Below are positions 8,833 to 17,551 of a DNA stretch of 64,000 nt, piece after piece (the stretch's first letter is position 1; the number at the start of each line of letters is the position of its first letter). Made by a program: the position numbers and the translations under genes. The stretch is from Allobosea lathyri (GTDB lineage Bacteria > Pseudomonadota > Alphaproteobacteria > Rhizobiales > Beijerinckiaceae): NCBI RefSeq assembly GCF_900108245.1, contig NZ_FNUY01000001.1, positions 248,001 through 312,000 of the forward strand. The letters run 5' to 3'. The notes beneath the pieces were generated by a model, which saw nothing but the letters and a program-made list of their open reading frames with translations, was not told the DNA's origin and searched no databases.

Positions 8833-9912
8833 TCACGGGCTGGCGCTGCCGCCTGTCGGACGGTCCCAGGGGCCTCGCGCCGCCGATTCCTCGACCATGG
8901 TCGGCAGGGCCTGCCGCTCGGCGAGCCTGGGTGGATGCGGCGGCATTGCAGGCATGCGCCCTCCCGCCGTTTCGACGAGGGCCTGCACGCGCTTCGTCAC
9001 CGAGGGATGTGTCGAGAACAGATCGGCGAAATCGTCGGGATCGTTTTCGAAGCACATGTCCATGACGCCCGATGGCACGCCGTCGATATCGGCGCGGCCG
9101 GCGATCTTCAGCAGGGCCGAGATCATCGCATCGGGATTCTTGGTCAGCTCCACCGCCCCGGCATCGGCGAGATATTCGCGCGAGCGCGATAGCGACAGCC
9201 TGATCAAAATGGCGAGGAACCATGAGAGAGCGATGACGGCGAAGCCGATCAGGATCGCGATGCCGTTGCCTTTCTTGGAATCGTCGGAGGACGAAACGCG
9301 GATGCTGCTGCGCGCAAGGCCGCGAAACACCACCTCGCCGATCAGCGAGATCACGCCGGCGATGACGATCGCGATGATCATCAGCCGGACATCGCCATTG
9401 CGGATATGGGTCAGCTCATGGGCAAGCACAGCCTCGACCTCGGCGTCGTTCAACTGTGCGAGTAGGCCGCTCGTCACCGTGACCGTGAACTGCTTGTCGT
9501 TGACGCCGCTGGCAAAGGCGTTGAGGGCGTCGCTTTCGACGATGGAGAGCTTGGGCACGCTCAGCCCCCTGGAGATGCAGAGGTTCTCCAGCATCCGGTA
9601 GAGCTTCGGATTGTCCTCGCGCGCGATCCCCTTCGCTCCGGATACGGCACTGACGATCCCGACATTGATGCGAAAGCCGATGAACACCCAGGCCAGGGTG
9701 CCCAATGTGATGAAGGGGAACCATGACCAGAACGCCCGTCCGGCCTCGCCAAAGGCGCTGCGGCCGCGCGGAACGCCGCCATAGCCGTAGCCGATCAGGA
9801 TCAGGCCCCAGGCGGTCAGATAGGCCAGCGCAAACAGGCCCGCGATCAGGAAACCCGACCTGATCCGGTTGTTGCGCATGTGGGTGTAGAGCCCGAAGGC
9901 CTGGCCCAGCAT
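8833..9912 (-). CDS. M48 family membrane zinc protease (HtpX/Ste24-like)
   Basis: 359 residues. It has two N-terminal membrane segments (about 20-44 and 62-92), then the zinc motif HELTH at 165-169 and a third zinc ligand expected at the Glu of SREYLADAGA. Two further hydrophobic stretches follow the motif, as in HtpX. The protease faces the cytoplasm and handles misfolded membrane proteins. It is longer than E. coli HtpX by about 65 residues, with a Pro/Ala-rich soluble tail. It is directly downstream of lemA (34-base gap), a pairing common in bacteria. Confidence 0.88.
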   Translation of the reverse strand: MLGQAFGLYTHMRNNRIRSGFLIAGLFALAYLTAWGLILIGYGYGGVPRGRSAFGEAGRAFWSWFPFITLGTLAWVFIGFRINVGIVSAVSGAKGIAREDNPKLYRMLENLCISRGLSVPKLSIVESDALNAFASGVNDKQFTVTVTSGLLAQLNDAEVEAVLAHELTHIRNGDVRLMIIAIVIAGVISLIGEVVFRGLARSSIRVSSSDDSKKGNGIAILIGFAVIALSWFLAILIRLSLSRSREYLADAGAVELTKNPDAMISALLKIAGRADIDGVPSGVMDMCFENDPDDFADLFSTHPSVTKRVQALVETAGGRMPAMPPHPPRLAERQALPTMVEESAARGPWDRPTGGSASP

Positions 9913-9946
9913 CGTTGCCGCCCTATTCGCCGAAAATCGCCGGCTG

Positions 9947-10501
9947 TCAGAACTTCACGCTCGGCGGCGCCTCGATCTGCGTGCGCACGGTCTCGCCGAC
10001 ATCGAAGAACTCGCGCTGGGCGAAACCCATCTGCGGCGCGAACAACACCGCCGGAAAGGCCTGGATCGCGGCGTTGAACTCGCTGACGGCGTTGTTGAAA
10101 AAGCGCCGTGCTGCCGCGAGCTTGTCCTCGACGTTGCCGAGATCGACCTGGAGCTGCTGGAAATTGGCGCTGGCCTTGAGGTCCGGATAGGCCTCGCCCA
10201 GCGCCAGCAGGCGGCCGACGGCGCCCGAAAGCTGCTGCTCGGCTGCCGCCTTGTCATGCACGCTGCTCGCGCCCTGGGCTGCGTTGCGCGCGGCGACCAC
10301 GGCATCGAGCGTCGATTTTTCGTGAGTGGCGTAGCCCTTCACCGTCTCGACCAGGTTGGGAATGAGATCGTGGCGCTGCTTCAGCTGCACGTCGATATCG
10401 GCGAAGGCCTGGTTGACGCGCTGACGCATCGCCACGAGGCCGTTATAGGTCATGATCAGGTAGACGGCGAGGGCTGCGATCAGCCCCAGAACGATCCACA
10501 T
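9947..10501 (-). CDS. lemA: LemA family protein
   Basis: 184 residues from the ATG at 10501. An N-terminal membrane anchor (IVLGLIAALAVYLIMTYN) is followed by the typical long coiled helices with VNQAFADIDVQLKQRHDLIPNLVETVKGYA, and a C-terminal NNAVSEFNAAIQAFPA block. LemA proteins are membrane-anchored four-helix proteins with an outside-facing or periplasmic domain; function is unclear, though they often neighbour HtpX-type proteases or TPM proteins. The open frame extends to 10852 without family similarity, so the shorter start is chosen. It is probably co-transcribed with the protease gene. Confidence 0.9.
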   Translation of the reverse strand: MWIVLGLIAALAVYLIMTYNGLVAMRQRVNQAFADIDVQLKQRHDLIPNLVETVKGYATHEKSTLDAVVAARNAAQGASSVHDKAAAEQQLSGAVGRLLALGEAYPDLKASANFQQLQVDLGNVEDKLAAARRFFNNAVSEFNAAIQAFPAVLFAPQMGFAQREFFDVGETVRTQIEAPPSVKF

Positions 10502-10901
10502 CGGCGTGCTCCCCAAGCGCGGACGAAATCCGAGGCGCAACCTTGCATGAAGGCCGACCCGGGGGAAGTCGCGGCAGGCCTGCGGGTTTCGTCGCGTTAT
10601 TGCCGTGCTACCCTTGCCCTGAGGCTGCCTTTCCACTACATCCCCCCTGTCCGAAGGGCCGTGATCGATCACACCCGGGGGCGGCCTTTGCGGCTGGCTC
10701 CCGTTTCGTGTTGGAGGCGTATCGTTCGGATGCGGATTGAAACCGGCGGCCAAGCGCCGCTCGCTCTCCTCCCGGCGCCATGAGCGCGGAGAGAGCGGGC
10801 CAGCCTCGCAAGAGGCGCCGACGGACAAATCCGGTCTGTGGCACCAACCCAATCGGCGCTTGCCGGCTTCGCGGAATACGCAGCCGGCGTCAGGAGCAAG
10901 A
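10502..10901. other. lemA-rpsA intergenic region (rpsA leader)
   Basis: A 400-base divergent gap. It must hold the promoters for lemA (leftwards) and rpsA (rightwards), but I see no convincing -35/-10 pair. Inverted repeat arms CGCTCTC (10762-10768) and GAGAGCG (10791-10797) could form a leader hairpin 105 bases before the rpsA start. S1 is known to autoregulate its own mRNA in E. coli; whether this leader does so is open. cmk and aroA, which often precede rpsA, are not here. Confidence 0.4.
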
Positions 10902-12608
10902 ATGTCAGCCGTAGAAAGCTACCACTCGGGCCGCGAGGATTTCGCAGCCCTTCTCGAGGAATCGTTCGGTCAGAACGAAGCCCTCGAAGGTTCCGTCATC
11001 AAGGGCATCGTCGTCGCCATCGAAAAAGACATGGCGATCATCGATGTCGGCTTGAAGACCGAAGGGCGCGTCGCGCTCAAGGAATTCAACGGCCCCGGCC
11101 GTGACCAGGACATCAAGGTCGGCGACGAGGTCGAGGTCTATCTGGACCGGATCGAAAACGCGCTCGGCGAAGCCGTCATCTCGCGCGACAAGGCTCGCCG
11201 CGAGGAGAGCTGGGTCAAGCTCGAGAAGGCCTTCGAGGCTCGCGAGAAGGTCTCTGGCGTCATCTTCAACACGGTCAAGGGTGGCTACACCGTCGACCTC
11301 GACGGCGCCGTGGCCTTCCTGCCGCGTTCGCAGGTCGACATCCGTCCGATCCGCGACGTCGGCCCGCTGATGGGCCAGCCGCAGCCCTTCGAGATCCTCA
11401 AGATGGATCGCCGCCGCGGCAACATCGTCGTGTCGCGTCGTACCGTTCTCGAAGAGACCCGCGCCGAGGCTCGTTCCGAGCTCGTGGCTTCGCTCGAAGA
11501 GGGCCAGGTCATCGACGGCGTCGTCAAGAACATCACCGAATACGGTGCGTTCGTTGACCTCGGCGGCATCGACGGCCTGCTCCATGTCACCGACATGGCC
11601 TGGCGTCGCGTCAACCATCCGTCCGAGGTTGTGACCATCGGCCAGACGGTCAAGGTCAAGATCATCAAGATCAACCAGGACACGCACCGCATCTCGCTCG
11701 GCATCAAGCAGCTGCTTGCTGACCCGTGGGATGGCATTGCGGCCCGTTACCCCGTCGGCGCGCGCCTCAAGGGTCGCGTCACCAACATCACGGACTACGG
11801 CGCGTTCGTCGAAGTGGAGCCGGGCATCGAAGGCCTCATCCACGTCTCCGAGATGTCCTGGACCAAGAAGAACGTCCACCCCGGCAAGATCGTCTCGACC
11901 TCTCAGGAAGTCGACGTCGCGATCCTCGAGGTCGATCAGGTCAAGCGCCGCATCTCGCTGGGTCTCAAGCAGACCCTGCGCAACCCCTGGGAGGTCTTCG
12001 CGGAGACCCATCCGAGCGGTGCGGTTGTCGAAGGCGAAGTCAAGAACAAGACCGAGTTCGGTCTGTTCCTGGGCCTCGAAGGCGACATTGACGGCATGAT
12101 CCATCTCTCGGATCTCGACTGGAACCGTCCGGGCGAGCAGGTCATCGAGGAATACAAGAAGGGCGACATGCTGCAGGCTGTCGTTCTCGATGTGGACGTC
12201 GAGAAGGAGCGTATCTCGCTCGGCCTGAAGCAGCTCGGCGGCGATCCCTTCGTGGATGCCGGCGAGTTCAAGAAGGGCCAGGTCGTCACCTGTGAGGTGA
12301 TCGAGGTCAAGGAAGCCGGTCTCGACGTCAAGATCGCCGGCACCGACATGACCACCTTCATCAAGCGCGCCGAGATCGCTCGCGATCGCGCCGAGCAGCG
12401 CCCAGAGCGCTTCGCGGCTGGCGAAAAGGTCGACGCTCGCGTCATCCTGTTCGACAAGAAGGCTCGCAAGATCCAGGTCTCGATCAAGGCTCTGGAAATG
12501 GCCGAAGAGAAGGAAGCGATCGCCCAGTTCGGTTCGTCCGATTCCGGCGCCTCGCTTGGCGACATCCTTGGCGCCGCCCTCAAGAAGGCGACCACCGAGA
12601 AGAAGTGA
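10902..12608 (+). CDS. rpsA: 30S ribosomal protein S1
   Basis: 568 residues. S1 binds mRNA on the 30S subunit and helps initiation on structured leaders. Six S1 (OB-fold) repeats run from about residue 30 to 530, the middle ones showing the repeated GAFVDL / [18 protein letters not shown] and RRISLGLKQ signatures. The ATG at 10902 has CAGGAGCAAG in front; the frame is open further upstream but without similarity. It ends 35 bases before a strong terminator. Codon use is markedly biased to GTC, CTC, AAG and GAG, as expected for a highly expressed gene. Confidence 0.97.
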   Translation: MSAVESYHSGREDFAALLEESFGQNEALEGSVIKGIVVAIEKDMAIIDVGLKTEGRVALKEFNGPGRDQDIKVGDEVEVYLDRIENALGEAVISRDKARREESWVKLEKAFEAREKVSGVIFNTVKGGYTVDLDGAVAFLPRSQVDIRPIRDVGPLMGQPQPFEILKMDRRRGNIVVSRRTVLEETRAEARSELVASLEEGQVIDGVVKNITEYGAFVDLGGIDGLLHVTDMAWRRVNHPSEVVTIGQTVKVKIIKINQDTHRISLGIKQLLADPWDGIAARYPVGARLKGRVTNITDYGAFVEVEPGIEGLIHVSEMSWTKKNVHPGKIVSTSQEVDVAILEVDQVKRRISLGLKQTLRNPWEVFAETHPSGAVVEGEVKNKTEFGLFLGLEGDIDGMIHLSDLDWNRPGEQVIEEYKKGDMLQAVVLDVDVEKERISLGLKQLGGDPFVDAGEFKKGQVVTCEVIEVKEAGLDVKIAGTDMTTFIKRAEIARDRAEQRPERFAAGEKVDARVILFDKKARKIQVSIKALEMAEEKEAIAQFGSSDSGASLGDILGAALKKATTEKK

Positions 12609-12643
12609 TCGTTCGGCCGCCTCGGCGGCCGGCTCATCAGACC

Positions 12644-12677
12644 AGCCCGCGCGGAGCGATCCGCGCGGGCTTTTGTT
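12644..12677 (+). terminator. rho-independent terminator of rpsA
   Basis: A 12-base stem AGCCCGCGCGGA / TCCGCGCGGGCT with a GCGA tetraloop, running into TTTTGTTT. It lies 35 bases after the rpsA stop. Confidence 0.9.
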
Positions 12678-12691
12678 TCGGCCGAGACCCT

Positions 12692-12799
12692 CAGCCCTCA
12701 TCCTGAGGAGCCGCATAGCGGCGTCTCGAAGGATGTTCCAGAGCGCGCTGGAACATCCTTCGAGACGAAGCCTGCGGCTTCTCCTCAGGATGAGGGCTG
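12692..12799. repeat. extragenic palindromic element, family A, copy 1
   Basis: A 108-base near-palindrome. The outer arms are CAGCCCTCATCCTGAGGAG (12692-12710) and its exact reverse complement at 12781-12799; the inner arms GTCTCGAAGGATGTTCCA and TGGAACATCCTTCGAGAC flank a short centre. A second copy lies at 44412-44533. It is non-coding and sits between the rpsA terminator and the Hsp70-like gene, ending 33 bases before that start codon. Confidence 0.9.
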
Positions 12800-12831
12800 C
12801 GGGGACGGGCACCAAAAAGAAAGCGACCACC

Positions 12832-14121
12832 ATGACCACCGCGGCGATCGGCATCGATTTCGGCACCACCAACAGCGTGGTCGCCCTGGCACGCGCCGAT
12901 GGCTCGGTGACGACGCGCAGCTTCGCGACGAAGCAGGGCGCGGTCGACGCTTACCGCTCGGCGCTGATGTTCTGGCGCGAAGGCCGTCCGCCCAAGACGC
13001 ATGTCGCCCATGTCAGCGGTCCCGATGCGCTCGACATGGCGCTGGGCATGACGACCGAGCACCGCTTCCTGCAATCGCTGAAGACGCATCTCTCCAGCCG
13101 CGCCTTCCAGGAGACCCGGCTGTTCGGCAAGCTGTTCCAGCTGGAGGACCTGATCGGCGTCTTCCTGACCGATCTCGTGGCCGGTCTGGACGATGTCGCG
13201 CAGACGCCGCTCGTCTCTGGCCGCCCCGTCGTTTTCGCCGGCGAGCGGCCCGATGAGGAGCTTGCGCTGGGGCGGCTGCGAGCCTCCTACGGCAAGGCCG
13301 GGATGCCCGCCGTCGATTTCGCCTATGAGCCGCTGGGCGCGGCCTATTGGTACGCGCGCGAACTGAAGACGCCGCAGACGATGCTGGTCGCGGATTTCGG
13401 CGGCGGCACCAGCGATTTCTCGGTGATGCGTTTCGAGCCGGGCGGGGCCGGGCGGCTCGACGCCATCCCGCTGTCCCATGCCGGTGTCGGCGTCGCCGGC
13501 GACACTTTCGACTATCGCATCATCGAGCATGCCATCTCGCCGCGCCTCGGCAAGGGCACGCAGTATCGCTCCTTCGAGAAGCTGTTGCCGATTCCCGCGC
13601 ATTATCATGCCGCCTTCGCGCAATGGCACCGTCTCTCGCTGATGAAGAGCCGCGAGACGATGGCCGAGCTGAAGGCGCTGATCCGCGATGCCGTCGAGCC
13701 CGCCAAGCTCGAGGATCTGCTGACCGTGATCGAATACGATCTCGGCTACGAACTCTATCGCGCCGTCTCCGCCGCCAAGATCGCGCTCTCGGGCGCTGAC
13801 GAGACCGTCCTGCGCTTCGAGCAGACGGGTATCTCGATCGAGCGCACGATCCGCCGCAGCGATTTCGACAGCTGGATCGCAGAGGATGTCGGGGCGATCG
13901 AGACCGCGCTCGACCGGGCGCTGGCCGAGGCGAATGTCTCTGCCGGGTCGATCGAGGCGGTGTTCATGACCGGCGGCACCTCGCATGTGCCGGCCGTCCG
14001 CGCGCTGTTCGACCGCCGCTTCGGCGCGGGCCGTGTCCATATCGGCGATGCCTTCCGTTCGGTCGCCAGCGGACTTGCTTTGCTGGCTCTGGATCGGGCG
14101 CGCGCCTCCGTCGCGGCCTGA
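12832..14121 (+). CDS. Hsp70-family protein, YegD-like
   Basis: 429 residues, about two thirds the length of DnaK, so essentially an actin-like ATPase domain with little substrate-binding part. Phosphate loops are clear: IGIDFGTTNSVVA near the N-terminus, FGGGTSDFSVMRF near residue 190, and FMTGGTSHVPAVR near residue 381. YegD-type proteins are atypical chaperone homologues of unknown client. The ATG at 12832 is chosen because the ATPase fold begins there; an in-frame extension upstream runs through the palindromic repeat. It lies between rpsA and sppA. Confidence 0.88.
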   Translation: MTTAAIGIDFGTTNSVVALARADGSVTTRSFATKQGAVDAYRSALMFWREGRPPKTHVAHVSGPDALDMALGMTTEHRFLQSLKTHLSSRAFQETRLFGKLFQLEDLIGVFLTDLVAGLDDVAQTPLVSGRPVVFAGERPDEELALGRLRASYGKAGMPAVDFAYEPLGAAYWYARELKTPQTMLVADFGGGTSDFSVMRFEPGGAGRLDAIPLSHAGVGVAGDTFDYRIIEHAISPRLGKGTQYRSFEKLLPIPAHYHAAFAQWHRLSLMKSRETMAELKALIRDAVEPAKLEDLLTVIEYDLGYELYRAVSAAKIALSGADETVLRFEQTGISIERTIRRSDFDSWIAEDVGAIETALDRALAEANVSAGSIEAVFMTGGTSHVPAVRALFDRRFGAGRVHIGDAFRSVASGLALLALDRARASVAA

Positions 14122-14196
14122 AGCCCTTCGCCCGCCTTGCCCGGTTGCCTCGGCGAGGCTACATCACGGTCCCGAAGCTGACAGGAGCGCCCCCCG

Positions 14197-15165
14197 ATGT
14201 CGTCCGACGCCGATATGCTCGCCGACCGTCGTAACCTGCGCCGAAAGCTGACGCTCTGGCGGCTTCTCGCCGTGGTCGGCGTCGTTGCCGCGGCTGTGGT
14301 GGCGGGGATGGCCTGGACCGGCCGGACGCCCGGCTCGATCGCGCAGGCTCATATCGCCCGCGTTACGATCTCAGGCTTCATCTCCGGCGACCGGCGCACG
14401 CTCGAACTGATCAAATCGCTTGAGAACAGCAGCGCGGCCGCCGTGCTGGTCAAGATCGACAGCCCCGGCGGCACCGTCTCCGGCTCGGAGGCATTGTACG
14501 ATGCGCTGCGCCTGCTTGCGGCCAAGAAGCCGATGGTCGCGGTGGTCGACGGGCTGGCGGCCTCCGGCGGCTACATCGCGGCGATGGGGTCCGACCGGAT
14601 CGTCGCGCGCCAGACCTCGCTGGTGGGCTCGATCGGCGTGCTCTTCCAGATTCCCAATGTCGGACAGTTGCTTAACACCGTCGGCGTCAAGGTCGAGGAG
14701 GTCAAGTCGAGTCCGCTCAAGGCGGCTCCCAACGGCTTCGAACCGACTTCGCCCGAGGCACGTGCTGCGCTCCAGCGCGTCGTCGACGACAATTACGACT
14801 GGTTCAAGCGGCTGGTGCGCGAGCGCCGCAAGCTCGCCGAGCCGGACGTCGCGACGGTCTCCGATGGGCGTGTCCATACCGGGCGCCAGGGCCTCGCGCT
14901 CAAGCTCGTCGACGAGATCGGCGGCGAGCCGGAGGCAATCGCCTGGCTGGAACGCGAGAAGGGCGTTGCCAAGGATCTGCGGGTCCGCGACTGGCGTCGC
15001 CGCAGCGAATCCTCCTCCTATGGGCTGTGGAGTCTGAGCGAGGCGCTCGCGCGTGGCGCCGGCCTCGAAACGGTTGCGGCGATCATCGCCCGCGCCGCCG
15101 ATCAACCGCTTGGTTTGCGGCTTGACGCGCCCTTGGCGCTCTGGCAGCCTGCGGTAGAAAAGTGA
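14197..15165 (+). CDS. sppA: signal peptide peptidase SppA (short form)
   Basis: 322 residues, with one N-terminal membrane anchor (about 19-41) and a Clp/crotonase-like peptidase domain outside. The nucleophile Ser123 is in [14 protein letters not shown]. The general-base lysine is probably in [13 protein letters not shown], near 170. This is the single-domain type that forms oligomers and cuts leftover signal peptides in the membrane. A putative GACAGGAGCGCC ribosome site precedes the ATG. The rpsA-sppA-ihfB order is common in Hyphomicrobiales; here an Hsp70-like gene is inserted. Confidence 0.93.
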   Translation: MSSDADMLADRRNLRRKLTLWRLLAVVGVVAAAVVAGMAWTGRTPGSIAQAHIARVTISGFISGDRRTLELIKSLENSSAAAVLVKIDSPGGTVSGSEALYDALRLLAAKKPMVAVVDGLAASGGYIAAMGSDRIVARQTSLVGSIGVLFQIPNVGQLLNTVGVKVEEVKSSPLKAAPNGFEPTSPEARAALQRVVDDNYDWFKRLVRERRKLAEPDVATVSDGRVHTGRQGLALKLVDEIGGEPEAIAWLEREKGVAKDLRVRDWRRRSESSSYGLWSLSEALARGAGLETVAAIIARAADQPLGLRLDAPLALWQPAVEK

Positions 15166-15193
15166 TGTTGATACAAGCGGTTATATTGGAACA

Positions 15194-15490
15194 ATGATTA
15201 AATCCGAACTCGTTCAACGCATCGCCGAGCGCAACGCCCACCTGTATCAGCGCGACATCGAAAACATCGTGACGGCGATCCTCGACGAGGTCGTCAAGGC
15301 GCTTTCGCGTGGCGACAGGGTCGAGCTTCGAGGGTTTGGTGCCTTCTCGCGCAAGGCACGTTCGGCACGCGTGGGTCGCAACCCCCGCACAGGCGACGCG
15401 GTCGAGGTCGAGGAGAAGTTCGTTCCCGTCTTCAAGACGGGCAAGGAACTGCGCCTGAGGCTGAACGGCAAGCCCAACGGCAAGGCTTGA
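15194..15490 (+). CDS. ihfB: integration host factor beta subunit
   Basis: 98 residues, the usual size. This HU/IHF-fold DNA-bending protein pairs with IhfA for architecture at promoters (including sigma-54 promoters), recombination and replication sites. The diagnostic arm [23 protein letters not shown], containing the intercalating proline, is present, as is the [18 protein letters not shown] helix. It starts 28 bases after sppA. Confidence 0.96.
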   Translation: MIKSELVQRIAERNAHLYQRDIENIVTAILDEVVKALSRGDRVELRGFGAFSRKARSARVGRNPRTGDAVEVEEKFVPVFKTGKELRLRLNGKPNGKA

Positions 15491-15675
15491 GCGTCCGCAT
15501 TCGCCGTAGAACTCCAGAGCGAGCCGGTTGCGGTCGAATATGTTCATGGCCGCATGAATTCCAGCGCCTTGCCTCGTTCCGGCCGGTATGACGTGGTGAG
15601 TTGCAGTGCGGCGGGCAACATGACGACGCCCACGTCCCGTTCATCGTTCGGTTCGAGAATTTCGAGGGAAACCCG

Positions 15676-16014
15676 ATGAAATCGTTCTTCAAGGCACTGA
15701 TTCTCGTGCCGATCGCTTTGCTGATCGTGCTGTTTTCGGTGGCGAACCGCGGCTCCGTGCGCGTCTCCTTCGATCCGATAAGCCGCGATGTTCCCGCGCT
15801 CGCTTACGATCTGCCGCTCTTTGCCGTGGTGCTGGCCGCGATTGCCGTCGGTGTGCTCGTCGGCGGTCTGGCTTCCTGGCTGGCGCAGGGCAAGCATCGC
15901 AAGGCCGCCCGGCGCGACCGCCGCGAGGTGGCGACGCTGCGCTCGGAGACGCAGATGCTGCGGTCCGCCGTGCCCGATTCCGCCCTGCCGGCGCTGACGA
16001 ATGGACGTGTCTGA
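15676..16014 (+). CDS. LapA-domain inner membrane protein
   Basis: 112 residues. Two membrane helices (about 7-24 and 45-68) separated by a short VANRGSVRVSFDP loop are typical of LapA/YciS-like (DUF1049) proteins, followed by a basic cytoplasmic tail. E. coli LapA with LapB controls LPS amount by steering LpxC turnover; here there is no TPR-containing LapB next door, so the same role is only a possibility. The ATG at 15676 follows GAGGGAAACCCG. Its stop overlaps the next gene's start by one base. Confidence 0.85.
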   Translation: MKSFFKALILVPIALLIVLFSVANRGSVRVSFDPISRDVPALAYDLPLFAVVLAAIAVGVLVGGLASWLAQGKHRKAARRDRREVATLRSETQMLRSAVPDSALPALTNGRV

Positions 16015-16964
16015 TGCGGCTTTTCAGCCTTGACGAGATCGACGCCGCTCTCACATTTCCTGGCCTGATCGAGGCTCTCGACACAGCCTTCCGCAGCGAT
16101 GTCGTGATGCCGCCTCGCGTACAGCATGGCATCGAGCGGCCCGATGAGAGCGCCGTGCTGCTGATCATGCCGGCCTGGAGCGCGCCGGGCGACGAGAACC
16201 CCTATATCGGCACCAAGGTGCTGTCGGTGTTCTTCGGCAACGGCAAACGCAACCTGCCCGGCGTTATGGGCGCGTATCTGCTGATGGATGGCAAGACCGG
16301 CCTGCCGCTCGCGGTGATGGACGGCAACAGGCTGACCCTGTGGCGGACGGCGGCGGCCTCGGCCCTGGCCGCGCGCTATCTGTCCAACCCCAATGCGAGC
16401 CGGCTCTTGATGGTCGGCGCCGGGGCTCTCGCCCCGTTCCTGGTGAAAGCACATCGCACGGTGCGTCCGCTGACCGACATCGCGATCTGGGCTCGGCGTC
16501 CCGAGGCCGCCGAGGCTGTCGTCGCCGAGCTGGCCAAGGACGATATCGAGGCGCGCGTCGTCACCGATCTCGAAGGCGAGGCGCGCACCGCCGATATCAT
16601 CTCCTGCGCGACGAACGCTACTGAGCCGCTGATCCACGGCCGCTGGCTGAAGCGCGACGCCCATCTCGATCTCATCGGCGCCTTCACCATGCAGATGCGT
16701 GAGGCCGACGCCGAAGCCCTTGAGCGGGCTCGCGTCGTCGTCGATTCCAAAAAGGCGATTGATGAGGGCGGCGACGTTGCCGTCGCCATCGCGGAAGGCA
16801 GCTACAGCGCCGACAGGATTGCCGGAACGCTCGCCGATCTCTGCCATGGCCGGATCGCCGGCCATGCCGAGGGCGGCGAGATCACGCTGTTCAAATCCGT
16901 CGGCGTCTCGCTCGAGGATCTCACTGCGGCGATCGCGGTCTGGGAAAGCCGCGCGATCGCCTGA
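16014..16964 (+). CDS. ornithine cyclodeaminase / mu-crystallin family protein
   Basis: 316 residues. The NAD-binding core GAGALAPFLVKAHRTV (about residue 139), an RTAAASALAARYLS block and the DLIGAFTMQMREAD block identify the family. Members include ornithine cyclodeaminase (ornithine to proline), alanine dehydrogenase and delta-1-pyrroline-2-carboxylate reductase; which one this is cannot be read from the sequence. It is translationally coupled to the lapA-like gene (ATGA-type overlap). In related genomes trpF often occupies this spot after lapA, so the neighbour is a local replacement. A 17-base duplication covers its stop. Confidence 0.85.
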   Translation: MRLFSLDEIDAALTFPGLIEALDTAFRSDVVMPPRVQHGIERPDESAVLLIMPAWSAPGDENPYIGTKVLSVFFGNGKRNLPGVMGAYLLMDGKTGLPLAVMDGNRLTLWRTAAASALAARYLSNPNASRLLMVGAGALAPFLVKAHRTVRPLTDIAIWARRPEAAEAVVAELAKDDIEARVVTDLEGEARTADIISCATNATEPLIHGRWLKRDAHLDLIGAFTMQMREADAEALERARVVVDSKKAIDEGGDVAVAIAEGSYSADRIAGTLADLCHGRIAGHAEGGEITLFKSVGVSLEDLTAAIAVWESRAIA

Positions 16965-16993
16965 TCGGCCAAGTCACCTGATCGGCCAAGTCA
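16960..16993 (+). repeat. 17-base tandem duplication over a stop codon
   Basis: CCTGATCGGCCAAGTCA occurs twice in direct tandem (16960-16976, 16977-16993). The first copy contains the stop TGA of the ornithine cyclodeaminase-like gene (16962-16964). Confidence 0.9.
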
Positions 16994-17085
16994 TCGGACC
17001 GAATACCGTATCCGGCCCGATGATCTATCCTCTGCCTTCGCATCGGCATTTTTCGAAAACCGCATCCGCTTTTCGGGCCGATGCT

Positions 17086-17259
17086 CTAGACGCGGACAGG
17101 CGCGCCTCCGAGCGCGCCGAGCAGCCAAAGCACCAGCACGATCGTGAGCACAAGGCCCAGCACGCCGCCGAGGCCTGCCGTGCCATAGCTCCGGTGGCCA
17201 TAATAACCGCCACCGCCGAGCAGGACGATCAGCAGGACAATGATCAGTATCGTGGACAT
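17086..17259 (-). CDS. DUF3309-type small membrane protein
   Basis: 57 residues, read from the minus strand: MSTILIIVLLIVLLGGGGYY at the start, a GHRSYGTAGLGG hinge, then a second hydrophobic helix LVLTIVLVLWLLGAL and the tail GGAPVRV. Two membrane helices joined by a glycine/tyrosine-rich turn match my memory of DUF3309, very small membrane proteins common in rhizobia and Methylobacterium-type bacteria, sometimes stress-induced. Function is unknown. GGAGGAAGCG lies just upstream of the ATG, a strong ribosome site. Confidence 0.85.
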   Translation of the reverse strand: MSTILIIVLLIVLLGGGGYYGHRSYGTAGLGGVLGLVLTIVLVLWLLGALGGAPVRV

Positions 17260-17379
17260 GGCACGCTTCCTCCAAAGAAAACCGCCACGAGCGGCGGCGC
17301 ATATGCTTGAAGAACGTTAGCCGCGACTTGGAAGTTCCACGCAGCGCCAGCGCCTGCTGAATTCACGCGGAAACACGCC

Positions 17380-17500
17380 GTCGTCCCGGGCTTGACCCGG
17401 GACCCATGCCGGAGCGCTTGCGATCAATGGTCAGGGATCCCGGCCCGCGCGGAGTTTATCCTTGGGCCGACCGGAGGTCGGACCCGAGGGCGCCGGCCCG
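17380..17500. repeat. extragenic palindromic element, family C (mosaic copy)
   Basis: Begins GTCGTCCCGGGCTTGACCCGGGAC (a near-perfect hairpin of CCCGGG arms), then a GGATCCCGG remnant, then a second hairpin GGGCCGACC-GGA-GGTCGGACCC near 17464-17485. It resembles the copies at 50339 and 56371. It fills the gap between the DUF3309 gene and the Bug protein gene; nothing else is seen there. Confidence 0.7.
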
Positions 17501-17551
17501 GCTGACCCGCGTTTCCGCGAGAACGCAGCCTGTTCGGCGACGCGGGCCCGC

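Noticed and set aside
10905..12872. 655-codon open frame antisense to rpsA
   Set aside because: It is composed of reversed S1-domain codons, rich in Asp/Leu/Val/Arg runs; this is the expected by-product of strong third-position GC bias.
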